This document shows positions 1 to 9,800 of a stretch of DNA of 41,909 nt, piece by piece (the first letter of the stretch is position 1; each line of letters starts with the position of its first letter). The notes under the pieces were generated by a model. It ran no database searches. It was not told the DNA's origin and worked only from the letters and a program-made list of their open reading frames with translations. The DNA is from an uncultured Flavobacteriales bacterium (GTDB lineage: Bacteria > Bacteroidota > Bacteroidia > Flavobacteriales > Crocinitomicaceae). Made by a program: the position numbers and the translations under genes. The stretch covers positions 1 through 41,909 of the forward strand of contig CAMLIF010000020.1 of the NCBI GenBank assembly GCA_946479985.1, in the 5' to 3' direction.

Positions 1-1
1 A

Positions 2-355
2 GATCATCACGATCATTCCAACGAAGGAAAACTGGAGCGGAACGATTATTTCTTCGTGATCTTCGCTATTCCCGCAATTGCACTCATCCTTTTGGGAGTG
101 AGCCACGGTTATGATTATCGTTTCTTCATTGGAATAGGAATCACTCTATATGGCGGAGCATATTTTTTCGTTCACGACCTGTTTATTCATCAGCGGCTGA
201 AGATCCTGCGTAATACTGAAAACAAGTATCTGCTTTCTATTCGCCGGGCACACAAACAGCATCACAAACACATTACAAGAGAAGATGGTGAGTGTTATGG
301 ATTTCTCTGGGTTCCGATCAAGTATTTTAAAATCTATTTTGCCAAACAGAAGTGA
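2..355 (+). CDS. crtZ: Beta-carotene hydroxylase (CrtZ-type), 5' truncated by window edge
   Basis: C-terminal 117 residues of a fatty-acid-hydroxylase-superfamily carotenoid hydroxylase, which adds 3-hydroxyls to beta-ionone rings (beta-carotene to zeaxanthin) in the membrane. The frame is open from base 2, so the apparent GTG start at 56 is internal; the true start lies left of the window. Di-iron histidine motifs are visible: a His-rich DHHDH at the very start, HDLFIH in the middle and HKQHH near the C terminus, with hydrophobic segments between them. The stop overlaps the next gene's GTG start by 4 nt (GTGA), so the two are translationally coupled, and the next gene makes the cyclic substrate for this enzyme. 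Family identity is strong from the motifs and the neighbour; the exact product was not tested. Confidence 0.88.
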   Translation, partial: DHHDHSNEGKLERNDYFFVIFAIPAIALILLGVSHGYDYRFFIGIGITLYGGAYFFVHDLFIHQRLKILRNTENKYLLSIRRAHKQHHKHITREDGECYGFLWVPIKYFKIYFAKQK

Positions 356-1059
356 AAAGTTACACATACCTTTTAATTGAATTTTTTACAGTTATTGTCT
401 GTTTCCTTTTCTCTTTTGATCGAAGAATTCAGTTTCACAAGTACTTTTTGAGTTTCCTGAAAGCAAGCGCTGTGGTTGCAATTCCGTTTATTGTTTGGGA
501 TATCTGGTTTGCAAAAAATGGCGTTTGGTGGTTCAATTTCGATTACACGCTGGGAATAGATATACTCGGTTTGCCGCTGGAGGAATGGTTGTTCTTTATC
601 TGTATTCCGTTCTCATGCGTTTTCACATTCTTTTTCCTGGAGAAATTCTTTCAGTTTAATGGATTGAAAAAGTATAATCCAATTATTGCCTGGATAACCA
701 TTTTAACCTGCCTGGCGGTTGCGGTTTGTTTTTACGACCACGCTTATCCGATGCTCACTGCTCTCAGCGCCATTCTTACAATGAGTTACCTGTATTTCAT
801 TGCGAAGGTAGATTGGATTGCGAAAGCATCACTCATTTTCTGTATCCTCATGCTCGGATTCTTCCCAGTCAACGGCATTTTAACAGGAACCGGACTTGAT
901 TCGCCGATTGTGAACTACAACTCTTCTGAAATCCTGAACATTCGCTTATTAACTATTCCGATTGAAGATACCGTTTACGGCTACACACAGTTTTTACTGG
1001 TTTGGTATTTCTTCGGATATTTCAGAAAGCGGGCGGAGTTGAGACAAAAACGAAAGTAA
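352..1059 (+). CDS. crtYcd: Lycopene cyclase, fused CrtYc-CrtYd type
   Basis: 235-residue polytopic membrane protein of the heterodimeric-type lycopene cyclase family, in which the two halves encoded separately in actinobacteria (CrtYc and CrtYd) are fused, as is common in Bacteroidota. Each half carries the signature acidic motif: PLEEW at residues 75-79 and PIEDT at 203-207, each followed by an aromatic-rich membrane helix. The protein would cyclise lycopene to beta-carotene. The start is GTG inside the crtZ stop (GTGA overlap). It ends 2 nt before the end of the convergent gene at 1062, so there is no room for a separate terminator. High confidence in family; the symbol is by analogy. Confidence 0.88.
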   Translation: MKSYTYLLIEFFTVIVCFLFSFDRRIQFHKYFLSFLKASAVVAIPFIVWDIWFAKNGVWWFNFDYTLGIDILGLPLEEWLFFICIPFSCVFTFFFLEKFFQFNGLKKYNPIIAWITILTCLAVAVCFYDHAYPMLTALSAILTMSYLYFIAKVDWIAKASLIFCILMLGFFPVNGILTGTGLDSPIVNYNSSEILNIRLLTIPIEDTVYGYTQFLLVWYFFGYFRKRAELRQKRK

Positions 1060-1061
1060 AG

Positions 1062-1799
1062 CTACTTCCTCCTCAAAACCGCAACCTTCCGGGTGTATTT
1101 TATCGGCTGGTCTTCTTCATACAATTCTTTTATTTCCTGAAGTTTCATTTCCGTTTCCGAACAACTCTTTATTGCATATTCTTTATAGGATTCATCTGCG
1201 TAAATGAAGCATAAAAGATCTTCACCCATGTAGGAGAAAATGCTAACCTTTTGAATGTTCTGGTCCGAAATTACTGTTCCATCACCGTTGATCACCAGTT
1301 CAAAATAGTTGGATTTACTTTCAAATGTATATTTACCTTTAAGCCATGCATTCTCAATGGCTGTGTTTCCTGCGGAAATTTCAAGATAGATAGATTCCAA
1401 ATCGACGTTGGGCCGTATTCTCGTGAATGAATGTGATTTCCCCGAGTTATCGCGTATGATTAAAGTATTCTTCTCAGCTGAGATTATTTTCATTTTATCT
1501 GCTTCCCCGAACAAACCTATCACTGTTGAATCCGGTTGTAGTCCGCAATAATTTTCCTCCATGAAATCCGGTCGATTGCAGTGAAGTGTAGTGTCCTCGT
1601 CAAAAACAATGTCTGTGTAGAATGTATATTCTTTCAATGTTTTTGTCACGGAATTGGTGCGAAAAAGTGTTTCCCTGTATTCGTCGGAAGCCCAGATTCC
1701 TTTCAGGTTTTCTTTTAAAAGCGGGTTTATTTCGGTTTGACCGTTCGCTATTGCCACAAAGCCGAAAACGCTAAGAATTAATGTGATTTTACGATTCAT
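1062..1799 (-). CDS. Exported protein of unknown function
   Basis: 245 residues starting with a clear signal peptide (MNRKITLILSVFGFVAIANG, cleaved near the Gln at 21). The mature part is rich in beta-propensity stretches and charged residues and contains few cysteines (about four). I recognise no catalytic motif. It looks like a small secreted/periplasmic beta-rich protein with a possible two-domain layout (residues about 25-125 and 130-245, each beginning with a similar GIW/KGKYTF-type stretch). It lies 29 nt downstream of the dikinase-like gene on the same strand, so the two may be co-transcribed. Function unknown. Confidence 0.75.
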   Translation of the reverse strand: MNRKITLILSVFGFVAIANGQTEINPLLKENLKGIWASDEYRETLFRTNSVTKTLKEYTFYTDIVFDEDTTLHCNRPDFMEENYCGLQPDSTVIGLFGEADKMKIISAEKNTLIIRDNSGKSHSFTRIRPNVDLESIYLEISAGNTAIENAWLKGKYTFESKSNYFELVINGDGTVISDQNIQKVSIFSYMGEDLLCFIYADESYKEYAIKSCSETEMKLQEIKELYEEDQPIKYTRKVAVLRRK

Positions 1800-1828
1800 A
1801 CTGGTTTGATTTATTGTAATCCGAAATA

Positions 1829-3718
1829 TTAATCATTGTAATACCTTACTTGCTTAATGTACAATTCCCTTTTCGGACCCTGGAATTTAAATTCGATGTC
1901 TAGCCCGAAATCGTCATAAAAGCCGCCACGTGTGTAGCCGCCTTTTTTCCAGAAGCTTTGTTTGATGATCTCAACCGCGTTTTTCAGCTGCATCAATTCT
2001 TCGTTGCTCAGCACAGGTGTTCCGTTTCCTAAACTTGAATTGCTGATGTATTCAATGGTTTCATCGAAGCCGGAAGCGCCAACTTCGTAAACAATGGTCA
2101 GTTGGTCGCAAATCACGTTTTGAGGTGGTTCAACAACGGAAACATCACCGAATTGTACGTTCACGGAAATACCGCTGTACTGTGAACGATAAACGTTTTT
2201 CGTAATCACAACTCCGTTTGCTTCTTCAGCAGGGAAAGAACGGTGAATGAGAATTCCCATAGCAAGTTTCTCGTCGGAGAGATTAAAAAAACGACGTTCC
2301 TGGAATGCTTCGTACGACCACAAACTTGCCCATACATTCAGGATTGCTTTCTCAATAGATTTATCGCAATCGAACAAATCAACAGTTTTCGACTGGTACA
2401 ATCCGGCGCCAGAAAACGATTTCGCATCCTCAGCATTTGTCGATGAACGGAAACGAAAGGTCGTAAAATCACTTTTGCTTAATGCAGCGTGTATTTCGGC
2501 TACCAGTTTCGGATCAACTTTACTCTTTTTGATCTCTTTTTGAAGCGATTTCAGAATAGATTTCAGGCTGTCGTCCGATAATTTATCAGAAGTCTTTAAT
2601 TGGTCGATGAGAACTTTGATCTCGGTTTTTTCAGCAAGTTTGAGATAGAAATAGAAGGGAATGGCATAGGCATCTTCCGGAGTTTTGAAATTCCCGGAAG
2701 TCTGCAATGTCTGTAATAATCCGAAATTGTAAGCCTTGTTTCCAATGGACGAAGGTCCTGCTTTACTGAATTCGGCAACCGGAACAAGTTTCTGAACCAG
2801 TGTATCGACATTTAACTCTAAGGCCGGTTTCTTGTCTGTTGATTTGTATTTCGGATCACTTGCTCTATAGCTGATTCCGGTGTTGGTAACCTGCAGGTTG
2901 ATCCATGTTCCGGCCAGTTTCAGGAAATTCGAATCGAGCAGTAATTTTTTGTCAACTGCTATCGGGATTTTACGGTTCTTGCCGAGAATAGATAAATGAC
3001 TGAGTGGAGTTTGGAACTCGTCAGTGATGATTCCCGCAACATTCGGGAAATATTTCGGAGTTCCGTGTGTAATCAGAATATCTTCAGGCTTTAAAGGCGA
3101 AGAAAGCGAATCGAGGTTGGGTTCAAAACGAATTCGTCCGACGCATTTTCCGTTCGAAACAGTTTGAAATGTTTGGTTTTTGTATAGCTCGGCTGGCGTT
3201 AACAACCTAACTCCCGCCGCAGTAAATTCCTTTTCCAGTCCAATGAGCCGTTCGGTATTGACAAAAAGTTTGAGACTGTCTTTGAAATAGGAGCCGGCCT
3301 GAACTTCTTTTATTAAAAGCACTATTGATTCTGCAGGAATCTGATCAAAAACGGAAAGGTCCAGGAAATAGAATCCGGTGCCGGAGTTGAAATTAATATT
3401 TCCAAGCAGGTAATCGCGTTTCGTTTGTGCGCTGTAATTGTATTCGTTGAACCGTTCTACATCGTTCTGATCGCCAAGCATGCGTGTACAGAATTCGTAA
3501 TGAAATTTGTAGGTTTTTGAATTGATGAAATACAGTTTCTTGTCGCTTAAGTCATAAACTATTTTAACTGATTCGCTGTTCCCGATATTTGTATTCAGCG
3601 GTGCGCCTGCGAGTTTTTTGAATTGCTCGTAACTCACAAGCTTTTGCAGGCTCGCCTGACTCAGTGCAGAAGAGCTAATTCCAAGGAAAAAGAATAAAAA
3701 AGATAATAGTTTGAACAC
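1829..3718 (-). CDS. Exported dikinase-like protein: phosphohistidine swivel domain then PEP/pyruvate-binding ATP-grasp
   Basis: 629 residues with a GTG start and a typical signal peptide (residues 1-21, ending SSSALSQ). Residues about 22-170 are unrecognised. Residues about 185-285 resemble the PEP-utiliser mobile (swivelling) domain, with TPLSHLSILGKNRKIP placing His241 as the candidate phosphohistidine. Residues about 315-629 are a PPDK_N-type ATP-grasp domain, with FRFRSSTNAED (421-431), GAGLYQSKT (438-445) and a terminal DIEF...LYIKQVR. There is no PEP TIM barrel. The order (His domain before ATP-grasp) is opposite to PEP synthase and PPDK, and resembles alpha-glucan water dikinase. Export of an ATP-dependent fold is odd because the periplasm has no ATP pool. 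Substrate unknown. The domains are well supported; the role is not. Confidence 0.82.
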   Translation of the reverse strand: MFKLLSFLFFFLGISSSALSQASLQKLVSYEQFKKLAGAPLNTNIGNSESVKIVYDLSDKKLYFINSKTYKFHYEFCTRMLGDQNDVERFNEYNYSAQTKRDYLLGNINFNSGTGFYFLDLSVFDQIPAESIVLLIKEVQAGSYFKDSLKLFVNTERLIGLEKEFTAAGVRLLTPAELYKNQTFQTVSNGKCVGRIRFEPNLDSLSSPLKPEDILITHGTPKYFPNVAGIITDEFQTPLSHLSILGKNRKIPIAVDKKLLLDSNFLKLAGTWINLQVTNTGISYRASDPKYKSTDKKPALELNVDTLVQKLVPVAEFSKAGPSSIGNKAYNFGLLQTLQTSGNFKTPEDAYAIPFYFYLKLAEKTEIKVLIDQLKTSDKLSDDSLKSILKSLQKEIKKSKVDPKLVAEIHAALSKSDFTTFRFRSSTNAEDAKSFSGAGLYQSKTVDLFDCDKSIEKAILNVWASLWSYEAFQERRFFNLSDEKLAMGILIHRSFPAEEANGVVITKNVYRSQYSGISVNVQFGDVSVVEPPQNVICDQLTIVYEVGASGFDETIEYISNSSLGNGTPVLSNEELMQLKNAVEIIKQSFWKKGGYTRGGFYDDFGLDIEFKFQGPKRELYIKQVRYYND

Positions 3719-3823
3719 GGATTAAAAGTAATTAAAACCTGACAGTTGTACATCGATTGATACAATTCGTTCAGTCAATCCTGCGAATTACCAGAATAAC
3801 TCAAAAATAGTGCAAATGATGTA

Positions 3824-3853
3824 TTGACGTTTGTGTTAAAATCCCGACTTTTG
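3824..3853 (+). promoter_or_regulatory. Probable promoter of the giant adhesin operon
   Basis: TTGAC at 3824-3828 and GACTTTTG at 3846-3853. Counting from TTG, the spacing is 19 nt. This fits the Bacteroidota consensus TTG-N19-TAnnTTTG with one mismatch in the -7 box. The ATG at 3877 follows after a short leader. Confidence 0.6.
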
Positions 3854-3876
3854 TTACCCAAAACTACGTTAACACT

Positions 3877-6800
3877 ATGCAGATTGTCAAAGGTTTAACC
3901 TTTTTACTGAGCCTGGTATTTCTTATGAACACTGAGAATGCTTACTCGCAGTGTATTGCCGATGCCGGAGCAGATACTTCCATTTGTCTCGGAGCGTCAG
4001 CTCAAATTGGTGGGATTCCTGCCGGAACAGGTAATGGTCCGCTGACGTATTTATGGTCGCCGGCTACAGGATTGAATGATGCAACACTGCCAAATCCTGT
4101 TGTTACTGCAACCGTTAATCAGATTTATACATTAACGGTTACTGATTTGGACGGCGATTGTTCTGACCAGGTAAGCGTTACGGTTGATGCGGTTCCGGCA
4201 GCCAATTTTATCATTAACGGAAACAACGGCTGTGCAAATATTCCGATTCAATTTACAAATACTTCAACAGGAACAGGTTTAACTTATTCCTGGAATTTTG
4301 GCGACCCGGCCTCTGGTTCCGCGAACACTTCAAATGCAATTAATCCGGTTCATTTATTCAATGCTTTCGGAACAGGTTCACAGAATTATACGGTTACTCT
4401 GGTTGTAACCAATGCTGCCGGTTGTTCACACAGTATTTCACAAACAGTAACAATTAATAGAATTCCGAATCCGGCTTTGATTGACCCAATCGCTGATATG
4501 CGGAATTGTGACGGTTCGAATTTCGCCATGACGGTTTTTGATGCCTCCGCAACGAGCTCAGTTTCCAATTATACTATTCAGTGGGGCGACGGAAGTCCTG
4601 ATTTTAATTCGCCGACCTTTCCGGGCGCCGGATTAAGTCACACTTATTCTTCCGCTCAAATTTTCAACCTTGTCTACATTGTTACCGGTACAAATGGTTG
4701 CTCGGATACCGCAACTTACAATATCGCCAATATTACCAACCCGGCAATTGGTGCTGCTAATCCGGGAGCAACAACCGGTTGCGGGCCAATTACACTTTGT
4801 TTCCCGCTAAGCAATTATAGTGCAAACCACCCTACGACTTATTATGTAGTAGATTACGGTGACGGTTCTCCGCGTGATACACTTCCTCATCCGCCGCCAT
4901 CCAGCATTTGTCATACTTACACCACTTCTTCCTGCGGACAGCCCGGAAATGCGTATGTCTTCAAGATGACAGCAATTAATTTGTGTGACAGTTCATTTGC
5001 ATCCATTTCACCCATTCGTGTTTACACCGGACCGGAAGCACATTTCAATCCACCTCCGACAACGGCTTGTGTTAACACGAATATCTTTTTTCAGAATACC
5101 ACAATTACCGGGTTCAATACATCGTGTTCTGCAAGTGCAGTTTACCAATGGAATTTTGGAGACGGGAACACTTTAACAACTGCAACATTAACAAGTCCTT
5201 CTCATGCATACACAGCACCGGGAACGTACTCAGTTACATTAACCGTAACAAACAGCTGCGGAACAAGTTCAGAAACGCATACGATTTGTATTGAGGTTTT
5301 GCCGGTTCCGAGTTTCACACTTTCACCAAATGCAGGATGTGTCCCATTTATCACAACTTGTACAGACGCTTCGACATTCGCAAATACCTGTAACGTAACG
5401 CGCGTATGGACGGTCCTTTTTAACGGAAGTCCTTGTACACCCGGAACAGGTTCGTTCTCTTTTGTCGGGGGCACAAATGCTTCATCTGTCAATCCTCAGA
5501 TTCAATTCAATAATTCCGGAAACTACACGGTTCGTTTAACATTGACGAATTCGTGCGGGTCAGTTATATTCGACAGACCGGTTACCGCTCAGAAAATTCC
5601 CCAGATCTCAGTAAATGCGCTGGCAAGTATTTGTGCGAATGCAAGTGCATCGCCTGTTGGTGTTGTGAATGATTGCCTGGAATCTGTTGATACTTACGCC
5701 TGGACTTTTACAGGCGGAGTTCCAGCATCTGCTTCTACCTTAGCTCCGGGATCAGTAACTTACCCGACTGCAGGGACATTTCCGGTGCAGTTTTCAGCTA
5801 CCAATGCCTGCGGAACTTCAACTGCAACGACAAACATTGTCATTAACCCGCTTCCACCGGCGCTGAATGCCACGGTAAACACACCAATTTGTGTTGGACA
5901 GGCAGCAAATTTCAGTTCGGATCCGTTGCCCGGAGGATCATACTCCTGGACGAATCCCGTAGGAGCGGTTGTTAGCACAGCTCAAACTTTTACTATTCCA
6001 TCTGCCACAGTGGCAAATGCAGGAAATTACACAGTAACCGGAACATTGAACGGTTGTGTTGGACCACCTTCCACAGTAAACCTGGCAGTGAATCCAATTC
6101 CGGTTGTAACAGTGGATCCGCCGAGTGCAACTATCTGTACCGGAGAATCAGTTATTCTTACTGCTTCGGGAGCAAGTTCATTTACATGGACTCCGAATAC
6201 CGCTATTTCATCAACTGTTGGGAACCCTGTAACAGTAAATCCAACAACAACGCAAACTTATACCGTGACAGGGTTAATCGGAACGTGTTCTGGATCCGTC
6301 AATGTTACAATTACCGTTAATCCTTTACCGGTTGTAAACGCCGGTGCCGATACAACTGTTTGTGATCAGCCTATTCCTTTTCAATTGGGTGGAGCAACAC
6401 CGGCGGGCGGAACATGGTCAGGACCGAATGTTTCTCCATCCGGACAATTCACCCCGGCAGGAGCAGGAACATTTACGCTTACCTATTCATTCACGGATGT
6501 GAACGGATGTACGAATACTGACACGCGTGATGTTACGGTTATTTCGCCCACTCTGGCAGTAGCAGGACCTGACTTCGAAAGTTGTGTGGGAAGCACGGAT
6601 GTTACATTGAACGGAACACCGGCGGGAGGAATCTGGACCGGAATAAATGTTACCGGCGGTGGAGTTTTCTCTCCGAATACGCCCGGAACATATTACCTGG
6701 TTTATACTTTCGGAGCCGGAGCCTGTATCAACAGAGATACGTTGGTTGCAACGGTTGTTCCGCTTCCCGTTGTAGATGCAGGACCAAATTTTACGGTTTG

Positions 6801-9800
6801 TTTTGACGCAGGAATTCAAAACTTAAACGGCACACCTGCAGGTGGAACATGGGCCGGATCAGGAATTACGAACCCAACGGGAGAATTTACTCCTGCTTCA
6901 GCTGGCGCGGGGACTTTTATCTTAACTTATTCATACACCGACGGAATTACCGGTTGTTCAAATACAGATGTACTTACCGCTATTGTCAATCCGCTTCCGG
7001 CTGTGAATGCAGGAATTGATACTACAGTTTGTAATCAGCCGATTCCCTTCCAGGTTTGGTCAACTCCTGCGGGTGGAACCTGGTCAGGTACCGATATTAC
7101 TGCAGGTGGCGTTTTCACTCCGAACGGGACAGGAACTTTCATCGTTACTTACTCGTTTACCGATGCGAACGGTTGTACCAATACCGATTCAAGAGACATT
7201 ATCGTAAACAATCCGGTTGTTCCGGATGCAGGAACTGATTTCAGTGTTTGTATTGATGCACCGAATGTTACCCTGACCCCGAATCCAACAGGAGGAACGT
7301 GGTCGGGCCCGAACGTGACCCCAGGTGGAATTTATGATCCGACGGTTGTAGCTACAGAACAACTAGTTTATACAGTTGGCGGCGGGGCATGTTTACAGCA
7401 CGATACACTTTTGGTTACCGTAAATCCGCTGCCAATTGTTGATGCCGGAGCAGATATCACGAATTGTATTTCAGTTCCGACTGTAAACCTGAACGGAACA
7501 CCGACAGGCGGAACATGGACAGGAACGGGAATAACGGACCCGACAGGAGAATTTAGTCCGCCAACATCAGGTACAGGAACTTTCAACCTAACTTATACTT
7601 ATACAGAACCGGCAACAGGTTGTACGGCATCCGATTTCCTTGTTTCGGTTGTCAATCCGTTACCAGTTGTAAATGCCGGAAACGATACTACTTTGTGTGA
7701 TCAGCCATTCCCAATTCAAATCAACGGAACACCGGCTGCAGGAACATGGAGCGGACCAAACGTAACCGCTACAGGAGTTTTCACCCCGAGTGGAACAGGA
7801 ACGTTTAATTTAACTTACAGCTTTACCAACGGGAACGGTTGTACAAATACCGATGTCCGCATTGTAACTGTAAACGCGCCGATTCAGCCGGGTGCCGGAA
7901 ACGATTTCGCGCTTTGTATCGATGCACCGAACGCAACCTTAACACCAGCTCCGGCAGGAGGAACGTGGACAGGACCAGGAGTTACTTCAGGCGGAATTTT
8001 CGACCCGACTATTGCCGGAGCGTTTAGCCTGGTTTATTCACTTGGATCAGGAAACTGTTTATTGACTGATACGTTAGTCGTTACAGTAAATCCGCTTCCG
8101 GTGGTTGATGCCGGATCAGATATTACGAATTGTATTTCAGTTCCGACTGTTAATCTGGGCGGAACACCTGCAGGCGGAACGTGGACAGGAACAGGAATTA
8201 CAAATTCTGCCGGAGAATTCAGCCCGCCAACAGCTGGCACAGGAACTTTCAATTTAACTTACACTTATACAGAACCAACTACGGGTTGTACGTCTTCAGA
8301 CTTCCTTGTTTCGGTTGTCAATCCGTTACCAGTTGTAAATGCCGGAAACGACACTACGTTGTGTGATCAGCCATTCCCGGTTCAATTTACCGGAACACCT
8401 GCTGGTGGAACATGGAGTGGGCCGAATGTGACAGCGGGAGGAGTTTTCACTCCAAACGGAACGGGAATCTTCAATTTAACCTACAGCTTTACGAACGGAA
8501 ACGGCTGTACCAATACCGACATTCGCGTAGTTACCGTAAACGCACCAATTCAGCCAAACGCCGGAAACGATATCGCGCTTTGCATTGATGCACCGAACGC
8601 TACTTTAACGCCGGCTCCAACTGGTGGAACCTGGACAGGATCAGGAGTCACTTCAGGTGGCATTTTCGACCCGACCACTGCCGGAGCGTTTACCCTCGTT
8701 TATTCTTTCGGTACAGGAAATTGTTTGTTGACAGATACACTTTTGGTTACCGTCAATCCGCTTCCGGTGGTTGATGCAGGAACAGACTTCACAGTTTGTA
8801 TTGACGCGGGAATCCAGAACTTAAACGGAACACCGGCAGGCGGAACATGGACTGGAACGGGAATTTCGAATCCAGCCGGGCAGTTCAACCCAGCAACTTC
8901 AGGTGCCGGAACATTTAATCTGACTTACACTTATACAAATCCGGCTACGGGTTGTACCAGCTCCGATTTCCTTACTGCAACGGTTAATCCGCTTCCGGTT
9001 GTGAACGCAGGTGCAGATACAACATTGTGTAACCAGCCATTCCCGGTTCAGTTTACCGGAACACCTACCAGTGGAACATGGTCGGGCGCGAATGTAACGG
9101 CAACGGGTGTTTTTACTCCTTCCGGAACAGGAAGCACGACTTTAACTTACACCATAACGAGCGCTCTTGGCTGTTCTAATTCAGACACAAGAATTGTTAC
9201 TGTGGTGAATCCGGTTCCTTCAAACGCAGGAGCAGATGAGGCAGCTTGTATTGATGCTCCGAATGTTGTTTTGAACGGAGCTCCGGCTTCAGGGACCTGG
9301 TCGGGAACTGATGTTACTTCAGGCGGAATCTTTAATCCGACAACAGCAGGAACTTTTACACTTGTTCTTTCGAATGGAGCTGGAAACTGTTTGATGCGCG
9401 ATACGCTATTGTTTACCGTAAATCCGCTTCCGGTTGTAAATGCAGGACCGAATGTGGATTTCTGTCCGAGTGATGCACCAGTAAACTTCTCCGGAACACC
9501 GGCAGGCGGAACCTGGTCAGGAACAGGAATTACAAATACTACTTCAGGTACTTTTGATCCGGCGGTAGCTCCGGTGGGAAGTCATAACATTATTTATACG
9601 TTTACAGATCCTGTTACAGGTTGTTTGAACCGCGATACGTTAATTGCAGCTATTCATCCGTTCCCCACGGCGAACTTTACTTTCAACCCGATTATCTGTG
9701 CAGGAACGGCAACAACACTTACAAATACTTCTACGCTTGGATCAACCTATAACTGGACATTCGGTGACGGAGGAACTTCTGCCGCACCTTCACCTTCACA

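Noticed and set aside
6487..8888. Several 60-110-residue open frames on both strands inside the adhesin
   Set aside because: They are shadow frames that recur at the repeat period (for example similar minus-strand frames ending near 7368, 8034 and 8700) and come from the Thr/Gly/Asn-rich codon pattern.
6331..9660. Regular repeat array that could suggest a CRISPR or DNA satellite
   Set aside because: The period keeps frame (666 bp = 222 codons), the repeats are diverged at synonymous sites and there are no unique spacers; it is protein-domain repetition within one gene.
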